In this document: in pieces, positions 43,288 through 52,325 of the stretch
Layout of the letters: every line of letters begins with the position of its first letter
Numbering within the stretch: the stretch's first letter is position 1
Source of the DNA: Acidobacteriota bacterium
GTDB taxonomy: Bacteria > Acidobacteriota > Blastocatellia > RBC074
NCBI GenBank assembly: GCA_018269055.1
Contig: JAFDVI010000019.1
Location: 62,001 to 126,000 of the forward strand
Length of the DNA: 64,000 nucleotides
Reading direction: 5' to 3'
Notes under the pieces: generated by a model
Told to the model about the DNA's origin: nothing
What the model saw: the letters and a program-made list of their open reading frames with translations, nothing else
Database searches by the model: none
Translations under genes and position numbers: made by a program

Positions 43288-44871
43288 TTATTGATTCGAA
43301 GTTCGTTTTCTCATTGTTGGTGCAACTTCAAAAGTACCGCCAGCGCCCACGCCCATTCCGAATCCGGTGCCGACGCCAAAACCGCCTTCCTTAACGGTGT
43401 AATCCGACGGAACCTGGAAGAGAGAAGCATCCGGCTCTGCGCGGCGAATGTTCACCAACCGATAGGTCGTTTCGCCCGAAGTCGGGTCAGTGCGTTTGCT
43501 CATGATCGTGGTTTGGAGTTCCGGCGAATACCAGCTTTCGGACACGATTTCGATTGGGCGTTCGTTGCCGATGGCTCCGACGGGAATCGTGGTGACGGAG
43601 CGTTTGCCTTCCACTTCAATGCCTTCGATTGTTTGTTTGCCCAATGATTCGGTGTTGGTATTGAAGGCCGGCATGCGCATCTCCGGCATGCGCATCTTCA
43701 TCATCTGGTTTGATTCACCATTCGAAGAAGAAGTGTTTTCTTCGCCTGCGAGCGTAAAGTTGAATGTCAACGTGCTTTGAACTTTAACCGGTTTTCCGCT
43801 TAGTTCAGTTGGCTTGAATTCCCACTGTCTGGCGGCTTCCAGGGCAGCATCGCGCAGCAACGGATGGCCGCTGATTGCCACCGCATCAATCACTTTTCCT
43901 TCTTCGGAAATTGTGATTTGTACCTGAACTGCGCCGGAGGCTTTAGCCGCTTTGGCGACTGAAGGATACGTGGGTTGAACTCTCTTGATGGCGCTGCCTT
44001 GGATGGTTCCGCCAGAGACGCTGATTCTTTTCGGAGCATCGAGAGTGGGAGCAGCCAAAGGGGCTGCCATACGAATGTTACCCATTTTGCGTGCAGTCTT
44101 GCTTTGAGGTTCCAGCATGAACATCGTGCCTGCAACGGGATCGTTGATTGTCACGGTTTTGGGCGGCTCTCCGCCAGAGGGCGAACCGATGGCGCTGATT
44201 GTCGTTTCCCGGCGAGTGCGACCTTCGCTATCGCGCGCAATCGAGCCGCTGTTTTTGTGAACGATGCGGTTGCCATCGGCCAAGGTTTTGACTGTTTCGT
44301 TTTCAATGTCGGCTACAAATGGGGCGCCTTTGACCAGTTTGTTGTCAAATCCCATTTCCGATGAAATGAAGTTATAGGTGAAATCCTGGCCGTTGCCCCC
44401 ACGCACGAAGGTGAAGTTCTGGCCTTCAAAGTTGTGGACAGTGCCATCCTGGCTGCGGAAAACTGCCGCGCCCTGACCGTTTGGTTCGACGACCCAGTTA
44501 AAATTTCCGTCACCGTTTTGCGAAGTGACAATTTTCACTTCTTTTCCATCCGGAGTCTTTATGACTTTGACATTCTGGCCATCTTGAGAAGTGACAACCT
44601 GTCCTTGAACATTGGTGAACGAACCATTTTGGCTGGTGGAAAATGTGACTTGAGCTTTTTTGCCATCCGGACCGACAAAAACGGTTCCGTCGCTTTCGAC
44701 GTTGAATTCCTGAGTTTGACCGTCAGCGGTTGTGACGACGACTTTGCGTTGAACCTGTGATTGGGTTTGCGTCTTTTGCTGGGCTTTGTCCTGTGCCAAA
44801 ACACCAACCGAATTTCCGGCCAACGCCAATGCACAGGTAAAGCTGACAAATGCTTTCTTGCGAAGTTTCAT
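43288..44871 (-). CDS. TonB C-terminal domain protein, exported
   Basis: A 527-residue protein with a signal peptide (FVSFTCALALAGNSVGVLAQ). The N-terminal part (about 30-170) is built of short repeats with DGxxVxxxxxQ patterns (TSQDGQNVKVIKTPDGKEVK and FRSQDGTVHNFEGQNF). A middle region precedes the TonB C-terminal energy-transducer domain at about 300-370 (RVQPTYPSVAKAAKASGAVQ, LRDAALEAARQWEFKP). The C-terminal part has Met-rich and Gly-rich ends. TonB domains link the inner membrane to outer-membrane receptors; a soluble version with no proton-channel anchor may be a partner or a sensor. It is third in an operon after ECF sigma and anti-sigma genes. Confidence 0.85.
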   Translation of the reverse strand: MKLRKKAFVSFTCALALAGNSVGVLAQDKAQQKTQTQSQVQRKVVVTTADGQTQEFNVESDGTVFVGPDGKKAQVTFSTSQNGSFTNVQGQVVTSQDGQNVKVIKTPDGKEVKIVTSQNGDGNFNWVVEPNGQGAAVFRSQDGTVHNFEGQNFTFVRGGNGQDFTYNFISSEMGFDNKLVKGAPFVADIENETVKTLADGNRIVHKNSGSIARDSEGRTRRETTISAIGSPSGGEPPKTVTINDPVAGTMFMLEPQSKTARKMGNIRMAAPLAAPTLDAPKRISVSGGTIQGSAIKRVQPTYPSVAKAAKASGAVQVQITISEEGKVIDAVAISGHPLLRDAALEAARQWEFKPTELSGKPVKVQSTLTFNFTLAGEENTSSSNGESNQMMKMRMPEMRMPAFNTNTESLGKQTIEGIEVEGKRSVTTIPVGAIGNERPIEIVSESWYSPELQTTIMSKRTDPTSGETTYRLVNIRRAEPDASLFQVPSDYTVKEGGFGVGTGFGMGVGAGGTFEVAPTMRKRTSNQ

Positions 44872-44908
44872 AGCAGTCTCTCTCCTTAAAGATGTGTGGT
44901 TGATTCAA

Positions 44909-44963
44909 GTCAGTGCCGCGACCGGCAGGGTATCGGCTACTTGCTACCGCGCGCGGTACTGAC
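44909..44963. repeat. Short palindromic element in the sigma operon
   Basis: GTCAGTGCCGCG (44909) and CGCGGTACTGAC (44952-44963) pair with one mismatch in 12. An inner GC-rich stem lies between them. It sits in the 115-bp gap between the anti-sigma and TonB-domain genes and could influence their relative expression. Confidence 0.6.
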
Positions 44964-44986
44964 TCGGATGTGGATCGAAAGTTGTT

Positions 44987-45784
44987 TTAGCGAATGAAGC
45001 GAATCGCTCTCGCCGAGCCATCTTCGGCCAGCAGCAAATCGGCCTTGACCGGTTCGTTGGCGCGTTCGATGTTGATCGGCAATCCGAACGAAGCCAGCGC
45101 CGTGCGCGGAACCTGGACGCGAATTACCTGTCCGCTGTCCATCGGTTGCGGATCGGCTTCGTGCGTGAGCGGCAGAAAATCGGTTGCCACTTCTTCTCTG
45201 TAAATGGGAATCATCTCGCCCAGCGTGACTTGCACGGACGATCCGTCGTCAATGGGTTTTGGTTGTTCGTGATTGTTGACGCGTTTAGTTTTGGATTTTT
45301 CGTTCTGCTTTACTGACATCAGGCCATCAGTTTGGGCAACAGGCAAAGCCAAGATTTTTGGACTCGGAGTAACAGCGACTTCCTGCGGCGCATGCCTGGC
45401 GCTTTGCCAAATTGAAGACGCGTAGGCGATGATTCCGATCAGCACTGCCGCTGCGGCTGCATAAGCCCAAATCGGCAAATGGGGCATCCAGTTTTTCCTG
45501 GCCGGTAGTATGGCGACGTTTTGCTGCGCAGAGGACGCTGCTAGTTCCTGATGTTGGCGAAAGGCGGCGAGCAAAATCGCTTCCGTGTGCGTTGACGCTT
45601 CGCTGGTTTCGTTGGTCGAAGCCAATGCTTTCAGTCCCACATTCAACGCGCGCGCATTTGCCAATCGCACGGCGCAGTTTTGGCAGGTGGCCGAATGCGT
45701 CAAACCGCTTTCGCGCACAGCGGTATTCATGGCCCTGGGAGAGGCCAACTCGCCAACGATTTGATCAAATTCCTGACAGTTCAT
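44987..45784 (-). CDS. Anti-sigma factor-like membrane protein
   Basis: A 265-residue protein starting MNCQEFDQIVGELAS. The N-terminal zinc-anti-sigma-type motif HSATCQNC (His-x3-Cys-x2-Cys) is complete. One membrane span lies near 115-135 (IWAYAAAAAVLIGIIAYASS). The C-terminal periplasmic part is Pro-rich and ends in a conserved-looking VQVPRTALASFGLPIN stretch. Such proteins bind and hold an ECF sigma factor until a signal arrives. The sigma gene lies 7 bp upstream on the same strand, supporting this role. Confidence 0.85.
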   Translation of the reverse strand: MNCQEFDQIVGELASPRAMNTAVRESGLTHSATCQNCAVRLANARALNVGLKALASTNETSEASTHTEAILLAAFRQHQELAASSAQQNVAILPARKNWMPHLPIWAYAAAAAVLIGIIAYASSIWQSARHAPQEVAVTPSPKILALPVAQTDGLMSVKQNEKSKTKRVNNHEQPKPIDDGSSVQVTLGEMIPIYREEVATDFLPLTHEADPQPMDSGQVIRVQVPRTALASFGLPINIERANEPVKADLLLAEDGSARAIRFIR

Positions 45785-45791
45785 ACTTGCC

Positions 45792-46427
45792 TCAAACAAA
45801 GCTTTCAAAGAAAACCGGGGCGGCGGGGTTCGTGTTGCTTAAATCAGTTCGTGGTTCAGCGTTCAAAGATTGAAGCCGCTCAACCAGAATCGCGCGCGCG
45901 CGATGCAATCTTGAGCGGATGGTGCCAATCGCGCAGCCTAAAATCTCAGCCGCCTCCTGGTAACTCAACTCATGCAGATCACAAAGGACGACAACTTCTC
46001 GATAATGAGCGGGCAAAGCCAACACTGCCTGACGAACGGATTCAATCGTTTCGCGCCGTGTTAAATCGCCAAGCAGGTCGCCAGACACAACCAAGCCTTC
46101 AATCGGCGGCACTTCGTTTTCTTCTTCCGCGTTGACCAGCGACAAAAACGGGCGCTCGCGTTCAATTCGCCGCAGCACTTGATTGCGCGCAATGCCAAAC
46201 AGGTATGATTGAAAAGAACCGCGCGTCGCATCGAACTTCCCGTTGTCTCGCACCAAATGCAGAAACACTTCCTGCGTCACGTCTTCGGCGACGGATTCCG
46301 ACCCGCTCATTCTCAATGCAAAGCGGTATATGCCACCATGTCTGCGACGATACAGCGCGACAAAAGCGGTTTCATCGCCATTGCGCGTAAGTCTTAGCAA
46401 TTCTTCGTCGCTGATGTTCGCGTGCAT
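45792..46427 (-). CDS. ECF-type RNA polymerase sigma factor
   Basis: A 211-residue sigma factor starting MHANISDEELLRL; the longer frame to 46505 has no support. Region 2 is visible in LYRRRHGGIYRFALRMSGSE and AEDVTQEVFLHLV, and region 4 in ALPAHYREVVVLCDLHELSY, then QEAAEILGCAIGTIRSRLHR. The C-terminal 25 residues are an extension. It drives an operon with its anti-sigma factor and a TonB-domain protein, so it may control a cell-envelope or uptake response. No conserved -35 motif in front of the operon was identified. Confidence 0.92.
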   Translation of the reverse strand: MHANISDEELLRLTRNGDETAFVALYRRRHGGIYRFALRMSGSESVAEDVTQEVFLHLVRDNGKFDATRGSFQSYLFGIARNQVLRRIERERPFLSLVNAEEENEVPPIEGLVVSGDLLGDLTRRETIESVRQAVLALPAHYREVVVLCDLHELSYQEAAEILGCAIGTIRSRLHRARAILVERLQSLNAEPRTDLSNTNPAAPVFFESFV

Positions 46428-46519
46428 TCCAGTTTTTCTACACTGCTTTGGGTTCGAACGTTGTGTCGCACGTAATTCCGATTTCGCGGGAGAAAAGTTC
46501 CACAAAGCTCAAGAAAAAG

Positions 46520-46566
46520 AAAGCCAGCACCAATCGTCAGTTTTTGTGACGATTGGTGCTGGCTTT
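46520..46566 (-). terminator. Intrinsic terminator after the desaturase gene
   Basis: A perfect 20-bp stem (AAAGCCAGCACCAATCGTCA and its complement) with a 7-base loop. On the minus strand it is followed by T-rich sequence (TTTCTTTTTCTT). It lies 30 bp after the desaturase stop and blocks read-through into the sigma operon. Confidence 0.88.
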
Positions 46567-46596
46567 GTTGTAGTTAATCGCTTGATATGAAAGCGG

Positions 46597-47613
46597 TTAT
46601 TTTTCTTTCAGCGCGCGAAAGGAAACAAGCTTCTTTTGGTCTTCGTCCCATAACCTGAGCGAGCCGGCTTTGAAACTTTCCCAGAATTTGATGGTCGGCG
46701 ATTGTTGGAACATGGGAACTTCATTGTGACACTGCTCCAATTTGTAGTTCGGAATCTTCGGGCTTAAATGATGGATGTGGTGGAAGCCAATGTTGCCGGA
46801 AAACCACTGAATGATTCGCGGCAATTTGTAGTAGGAGCTGCCCATCACCGCAGCCGTCACGTAATCCCACTCATCTTTGTCGCGCCAATAAGTATTTTCG
46901 TATTGATGCTGGATGTAAAACAGCCAGATGCCGGTCACGCCGGAGATCATTGTTAACGGAATCCAGATCATGAAAAATGACTTCACGCCAATGGTCAGAC
47001 ACAAGCTGGTGTAAATCGTCAGCAACGTCAGATTGGTGAGGTGCACATTGCGAGCTTCGCGTTTCCCGGAATACCACCGAACAAAGCGGTGAAGCAGGAC
47101 AAAATTATAAATAGCGCCAAGAAGCAGAAAAACCGCCGGATGGCGATAAAGCCTGTATTGCAATTTTCCCCAGTACGAAAGAGCCTGATATTCTTTGACA
47201 GTTAATGTGTTGATGTCGCCGGTTCCGCGACGGCTCAGGTCACCTGAGGTCGCATGGTGGATGGCATGTTCATGACGCCATTGATAATAAGGAACCATGG
47301 TCAAAAAGCCGCAGAAGGTTCCGACCCAGTCATTGGCTTTTTTCGATTTGAAGAACGAACCATGCCCGCAGTCATGCTGCAGAATGAAAATTCGCATGAT
47401 CAACCAGGAAGCAGGCCAGGCGAGCAACAAGGTTAGGGCATAGGAAACCGATAAACTGCGAATCATTAAATACCACAACGCCAGGTAAGGAATGACCGAG
47501 TTGACGATTTGCCAGATGCTGCGCCAGTTTTCCGGCGTTTGATATTTTCTGATGGCGTCCTGCCAACGTGGAGCATCCATCGTTGGTTTAATCACGTTTG
47601 AGTCAAAGTGCAT
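46597..47613 (-). CDS. Membrane fatty acid desaturase
   Basis: A 338-residue di-iron membrane desaturase starting at MHFDSNVIKP; an in-frame ATG 54 bases upstream is a possible alternative. The three His boxes are present: HDCGH near 100, HEHAIHH near 136-142 and HHIHH near 268-272. Several hydrophobic spans flank them. The family introduces double bonds in acyl lipids and lowers membrane melting temperature. GGAG lies 11 bases before the ATG. It is a single gene ended by a strong terminator; a temperature link would be expected but cannot be read from the sequence. Confidence 0.9.
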   Translation of the reverse strand: MHFDSNVIKPTMDAPRWQDAIRKYQTPENWRSIWQIVNSVIPYLALWYLMIRSLSVSYALTLLLAWPASWLIMRIFILQHDCGHGSFFKSKKANDWVGTFCGFLTMVPYYQWRHEHAIHHATSGDLSRRGTGDINTLTVKEYQALSYWGKLQYRLYRHPAVFLLLGAIYNFVLLHRFVRWYSGKREARNVHLTNLTLLTIYTSLCLTIGVKSFFMIWIPLTMISGVTGIWLFYIQHQYENTYWRDKDEWDYVTAAVMGSSYYKLPRIIQWFSGNIGFHHIHHLSPKIPNYKLEQCHNEVPMFQQSPTIKFWESFKAGSLRLWDEDQKKLVSFRALKEK

Positions 47614-47797
47614 TCTTAAATATTCTCCGGGATAGTGATTGCGAGGAGCACAGTCACTGAAGTTCATAAGTGACCATAAAGCGTCGGGATAGTAAATGGA
47701 CCGAAGCAAGGCGGCAATCTCAATCAATGGCTGTAAGGCCTTTAGATCGTGGTATTACGAAACTATTACATTTCAATGGGTTATTCGGAACTGGCTC

Positions 47798-47826
47798 TTG
47801 ACGACTTACAGGACGGTCATTATTAT
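47798..47826 (+). promoter_or_regulatory. Sigma70 promoter of tRNA-His
   Basis: TTGACG, a 17-bp spacer, then TATTAT, located 78 bases upstream of the tRNA-His gene. This is the clearest plus-strand promoter in the window. The remainder of the gap 47614-47903 shows no gene. Confidence 0.75.
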
Positions 47827-47903
47827 GGCGCCTTCTTTTGACGGCGTTGCGCAATCCTTATTGAAGCCGTCTATGCTGTTTGCGAGACAATAATCAGGTT
47901 TGT

Positions 47904-47979
<76 letters not shown>

Positions 47980-48150
47980 TTTTCCTTTCAAACTACTATT
48001 TTCCTGCCAGTCATCTTCTCGCGTTTTCATTACAAGTTGGGCGGTTTCTCCTGGCTTTGGCTCTTGTCCACGAAATCTTGCTTGGAGCCAGAACGGCGAT
48101 AACGAAAGCCAGGCCGCAATCGTTTTGCCTCTAACTGTGAAGGAGAAGAA

Positions 48151-50001
48151 GTGAATAAAGACAAAAAGAAAAAGCGGATCAATTATTCCGAAGCGTGGGG
48201 CGAAGCCCGTGAGGTGATTAAAACCCATCGCAACCGATTGGTTCTCGGCGGCGTGTTGATGCTAATCAATCGTCCAATGGGATTGGTGCTGCCGTATTCC
48301 ACCAAACTCCTGATTGACGGAGTGATTCCCACGAAAAACACCGGCCTGCTGTTGAAAATTGCGCTGGCGGTCGGCGGAGCTACGTTGTTGCAAGCCGCCA
48401 CCTCGTTTTCCCTGTCGCAAATTCTGGGAGTTGCCGCGCAACGGGCGATTACGGAAATGCGCAAACGCGTTCAGGCTAAAATCGAACGATTGCCCATCAG
48501 CTATTTCGATTCCACGCAAACCGGCAAGCTGATTTCCCGGATCATGAATGACGCCGAAGGCATTCGGAATCTGGTCGGAACCGGATTGGTGCAACTTGTC
48601 GGCAGTTTGATCACGGCTGCCATCGCGTTGGTGGTGTTGTTTTATCTGAATTGGCGGTTGACCAGCGTGACGATTGTCGTGCTGGCAGCGTTCGGTGGCG
48701 GGTTGGCCGTCGCCTTCAACAAATTGCGGCCTTTGTTCCGCACGCGCGGCGAAATTCAAAGCGAAATCACGGGCCGATTGGGCGAATCGCTCGGAGGCAT
48801 TCGCATCGTCAAGGCTTATACAGCCGAAAAGCGCGAAGAACTGGTGTTCGCGCGTGGCGCACACAAACTGTTTCGCAACGTAGCGCAATCCATGACAGGG
48901 GTTTCGGCGATTATGTCGTCTTCGGCGCTGGCGGTCGGTATCATTGGTGTCGTGATGATTTTGATCGGCGGACGTGCGGTGCTTGCCGATGAAATGACCA
49001 TCGGCGAAATGTTTATGTACGTCGCCTTCACGGGGATGATGGCGATGCCTGTCATCGAAATTTCTGCCATCGGCACGCAAATCACCGAAGCGCTGGCCGG
49101 ATTGGATCGCATACGCGAAATTCTGAGCATGAAAACCGAGGACGACGAAGATTCACAGCGAGATTCGTTGGCCAGTTTGCGCGGCGAAGTCGAATTTGAA
49201 GACGTCAGTTTTGAATACAACGAAAACGTTCCGGTACTGAAGCATGTTTCGTTCAAAGCGCCAGCCGGTTCAACCACGGCGCTGGTCGGGTCGAGCGGTT
49301 CTGGCAAAAGCACGTTGATCAGCCTGGTGATGAATTTCAATCACCCGCTGTCGGGCAGAATCAAAATTGACGGACGCGATTTGACAAGCCTGAAGCTGCG
49401 CGATTATCGCCGCTATTTGGGCGTGGTATTGCAGGACAACTTTCTTTTCGATGGAACCATTGCTGAAAACATCAGCTTTTCCAAGCCGCATGCGACGCGC
49501 GCCGAAATCGAAGACGCCGCGCGCATTGCGCATTGCGATGAGTTCATCAACGGGTTTGAAAAGGGCTATGAAACCATCGTCGGCGAACGCGGCGTTAAAC
49601 TTTCCGGCGGACAGCGCCAGCGAATCGCCATTGCGCGCGCCTTGCTGGCCGACCCACGGTTGCTGATTCTGGACGAAGCGACTTCCAGTTTGGACAGTGA
49701 AAGCGAAGCGATGATTCAGGAAGGTTTGCGCAACCTGCGGCAAGGACGCACGACGTTTGTCATTGCGCACCGGCTGTCCACCATTCGCAGCGCCGACAAG
49801 ATTCTGGTGCTGGAAGCGGGAGAAATCGTCGAACGCGGTTCGCACGACGAACTGATCGCGCACGATGGCCGTTACAAACAGCTTTACGACAAACAGTACA
49901 AATTCGAGCGCGACCAGTTCATCAACCCCGGTGAAGATTTCACCCCCGATTTGCCCAAAATCCAGATTGAAAGATCCGCGCCGCAACGAGCGGCGCTGTA
50001 A
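48151..50001 (+). CDS. ABC transporter, fused permease and ATPase (MsbA-like)
   Basis: A 616-residue half-transporter starting with GTG directly after AAGGAGAAGAA. The N-terminal membrane domain (about 30-320) has six spans with the first near VLGGVLMLINRPMGLVLPYS. The nucleotide-binding domain has Walker A GSSGSGKST (about 380), the Q-loop at LQDNFLFDGTIAENISF, signature LSGGQRQR and Walker B LLILDEATSSLD, ending with the His-switch AHRLSTI. As a homodimer it would export lipids or hydrophobic compounds. It is followed after 136 bp by the DUF6526 gene. Confidence 0.93.
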   Translation: MNKDKKKKRINYSEAWGEAREVIKTHRNRLVLGGVLMLINRPMGLVLPYSTKLLIDGVIPTKNTGLLLKIALAVGGATLLQAATSFSLSQILGVAAQRAITEMRKRVQAKIERLPISYFDSTQTGKLISRIMNDAEGIRNLVGTGLVQLVGSLITAAIALVVLFYLNWRLTSVTIVVLAAFGGGLAVAFNKLRPLFRTRGEIQSEITGRLGESLGGIRIVKAYTAEKREELVFARGAHKLFRNVAQSMTGVSAIMSSSALAVGIIGVVMILIGGRAVLADEMTIGEMFMYVAFTGMMAMPVIEISAIGTQITEALAGLDRIREILSMKTEDDEDSQRDSLASLRGEVEFEDVSFEYNENVPVLKHVSFKAPAGSTTALVGSSGSGKSTLISLVMNFNHPLSGRIKIDGRDLTSLKLRDYRRYLGVVLQDNFLFDGTIAENISFSKPHATRAEIEDAARIAHCDEFINGFEKGYETIVGERGVKLSGGQRQRIAIARALLADPRLLILDEATSSLDSESEAMIQEGLRNLRQGRTTFVIAHRLSTIRSADKILVLEAGEIVERGSHDELIAHDGRYKQLYDKQYKFERDQFINPGEDFTPDLPKIQIERSAPQRAAL

Positions 50002-50032
50002 GTGCAGCAGATCCCATTTGAGTAAAGAGGAG

Positions 50033-50096
50033 AAACCACAAAAAGCTCAAAAATCACAAAACCTCGTGTGAATTTTGCGTTTTTTGTGGTTGCATT
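50033..50096. terminator. Imperfect inverted repeat after the ABC exporter
   Basis: AACCACAAAAA and TTTTTTGTGGTT pair over a region containing AATCACAAAA and GTGTGAATTTT arms. The plus strand passes into a T-rich run. A weak terminator is likely, but read-through into the next gene is possible. Confidence 0.5.
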
Positions 50097-50137
50097 TCTT
50101 CTTGCTCAACTGCAAATAGCTATAAGGAGAGTCCCCA

Positions 50138-50575
50138 ATGCCCGAAACCACCCAGAACTTTGCCAATCATACGCGCTGGCACCCAATCTACCATTTTGTT
50201 CTGTTTCCAATTTTGTTCCTCCATTTTGCCTGGAGCGTTTGGCAAATTACACAGGCCTTGACGCTGGGACATGCCGACCAATTGCTGCTGTCCATTGGGT
50301 TGTTGTTGATGTTGTTGTTGGTACGCATCAACCCGCTCAAAGCTCAAGATCGGATTATCCGCCTCGAAGAACAGCTTCGATACCAACGCCTGCTGCCAGC
50401 CGATCTTGCCGCCCGAGCAAGCGCCTTGCCGGTTGGATTCATGGTAGCGATGCGTTTTGCTTCCGACCTTGAATTGCCGGAACTGGCACAGCGAGCGGTT
50501 GACGGCGCGTTCGCCAAGCCCAAGGATTTGAAACAAGCCATTAAAAACTGGCGCGGCGATTATTTCCGTGTATAA
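50138..50575 (+). CDS. DUF6526 family membrane protein
   Basis: A 145-residue protein starting MPETTQNFANHTRWHPIYHF; AAGGAGAG lies upstream. Two hydrophobic spans (HFVLFPILFLHFAWSVW and LLLSIGLLLMLLLVR) are followed by a charged helical domain with the recurring RLEEQLRYQRLLPADLAAR motif. The combination of an N-terminal NHTRWHP motif and two spans matches the DUF6526 family, whose function is unknown. It sits between the ABC exporter and the coiled-coil protein on the same strand, 81 bp ahead of the latter. Confidence 0.8.
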   Translation: MPETTQNFANHTRWHPIYHFVLFPILFLHFAWSVWQITQALTLGHADQLLLSIGLLLMLLLVRINPLKAQDRIIRLEEQLRYQRLLPADLAARASALPVGFMVAMRFASDLELPELAQRAVDGAFAKPKDLKQAIKNWRGDYFRV

Positions 50576-50656
50576 ATTGGCACAACCGGAATTTGCGGGC
50601 ATTGGAGAAAAACCAAGCCTGACGGAAACAAACAAAAAACATCACGAGGCTAGCGT

Positions 50657-52186
50657 ATGAGTTCACACATCATTGTTGGCAGCCTACTCCCGTTGTTGGG
50701 AAGTTCACTTCTTGGCGCGTTGTTTTCGCGGAGGCAGAATTTGGGCGGTTCCAGTTCACGTGTACACGACCTGGAAAAAGAGCTGGAAGCTGTGAAAGGC
50801 GAATTGTACGTTCAGCATGAAAGCCTGGGCTCTCTGCAAAGCCAGTTGGAAACCTCCGCCGAAAAAATCAAAACTCGTGATGCCAAAATTGCGGAACAGG
50901 AAACTAAACTGGAAGCTTCAGCAGCCGCAGTCGCCGAGCTAACCGCCAGCAAAGCCGAAGTCGAATCGTTGAAATCCGAGGCAGATTCGTTGCGTGCAAA
51001 ATTGGCTGAAGCTCAGGCCGACGCCGAAGGGGTTGTAAACCGTGAATTGGAATCGCTGCGGTCGAAATTGATGGAAACCGAAGCCGCGTTGCAAGCCGCC
51101 GCTTCAAAACCTGCCGAACCTGCCCCTGCAATGGTTGCCGAAATCGAATCGCTGCGGAAAACCGTACTGAGTCAAAACAACGACGTGGCCACACTGCTCA
51201 ATCGTGTGAAGGAGCTTGCACCATTGAAACTGCAAATCACCGACCGCGATTTACGGCTGCGCCAGTTGGAAGCAAAACTGGCCGAAGCTGAAAAAGCATC
51301 GGAGACCGCTTTGGCAAAAGACAGTGATTCGCTGCAAGACAAAGATGACGAAATTGCTTCATTGAACGACAGACTGGTCGAACTGGAACATTCCGCCGCC
51401 GAACAGGCGAAACGAATTTCCGAGCTTGGGGAATTGAACGCGCGGCATGAATTCATGCACGGCGAAAAAGATTCGCTGATTGCCGACCTGCAATCGCAAC
51501 TCAGCCATGCAAAACCCGCTTCGGATGAAAGCTCCACGCTTCGCGATAAAGACGCGGCAATTTCTTTGCTGCAATTGCGCGTTAAGGAATTGGAACCGCT
51601 GACCGCGCAACTGGCCGAACGCGATTTCAAGCTTCGCCGATTGGAAGAGCAATTGACAGAAGCCGGGCAGGGCACAAGTTCGGAAGCCACAGCGCGAGAA
51701 GCCGAGAAGGACGCCGAAATTGCCCGGCTGCAAGCGCATATCCTCGATCTGGAATCGGCGCGGCTGAAGGTTGCTGCCGAATTGACGGCTGCCGTGCAAG
51801 AAGATGAAAGTGTGCAGGACGCCGAAATTGCACAGTTGCGCACGCGCGTAGCCGAGCTGGAACCGCTGCAAGCGCAACTTTTTGCCCGCGACGCGCGATT
51901 GATCGAACTCGAAGCCCGGCTGCAATCCGCCATCAACGACAAAGAAGCCGAAGCCAAACACCTCAACGCCTTAATTACCGAACTCGAACCGGCAGGCGCG
52001 CGCGCCGAAGCCGCCGAAGCTCGGCTCGCCAAACTGGAAGAAGAACACCGAACGACGGTCAACAATCTGGAAGTTGAAATCAGCGGCCTGCGCGTCAAAC
52101 TCGCCAGCCTGGAAGGTGCCCGCGAAATGCTGGAAGATTGTTTGGCAAAGCTTCGCGCCGTGGAAGCGAAAACTGAAGGCCAGTAG
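50657..52186 (+). CDS. Long coiled-coil protein with N-terminal anchor
   Basis: A 509-residue protein. A hydrophobic segment at 5-25 (IVGSLLPLLGSSLLGALF) could be an uncleaved anchor. The rest, about 35-505, is almost continuous coiled coil made of a repeated module: ELEPLTAQLAERDFKLRRLE near 325-345, ELAPLKLQITDRDLRLRQLE earlier and ELEPLQAQLFARDARLIELE later, each followed by ARLQ/EQLT helices. At least three copies of the ERDxxLxxLE unit are spaced about 75-110 residues apart. No enzymatic domain is present. It may act as a scaffold of the cell envelope or cytoskeleton. High Glu/Ala and low complexity make homology search unreliable. Confidence 0.8.
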   Translation: MSSHIIVGSLLPLLGSSLLGALFSRRQNLGGSSSRVHDLEKELEAVKGELYVQHESLGSLQSQLETSAEKIKTRDAKIAEQETKLEASAAAVAELTASKAEVESLKSEADSLRAKLAEAQADAEGVVNRELESLRSKLMETEAALQAAASKPAEPAPAMVAEIESLRKTVLSQNNDVATLLNRVKELAPLKLQITDRDLRLRQLEAKLAEAEKASETALAKDSDSLQDKDDEIASLNDRLVELEHSAAEQAKRISELGELNARHEFMHGEKDSLIADLQSQLSHAKPASDESSTLRDKDAAISLLQLRVKELEPLTAQLAERDFKLRRLEEQLTEAGQGTSSEATAREAEKDAEIARLQAHILDLESARLKVAAELTAAVQEDESVQDAEIAQLRTRVAELEPLQAQLFARDARLIELEARLQSAINDKEAEAKHLNALITELEPAGARAEAAEARLAKLEEEHRTTVNNLEVEISGLRVKLASLEGAREMLEDCLAKLRAVEAKTEGQ

Positions 52187-52325
52187 TTTTCTTGCCAGCG
52201 CAAACCATCAATCGCATAATCTGCGTCGGCACACAGCCCGTGCCGACCGCAAAATTCGCCAAGTTGTATCGGCTATCAAGTTTTCGCTACCAAGGCAAAG
52301 CGAAAGGAGGCCTGTTCGATCATTC

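Noticed and set aside
51172..52203. Minus-strand reading frame of 343 codons, very Ser-rich
   Set aside because: It is the reverse complement of the coiled-coil gene, whose Glu/Ala codons produce Ser/Arg-rich antisense frames.
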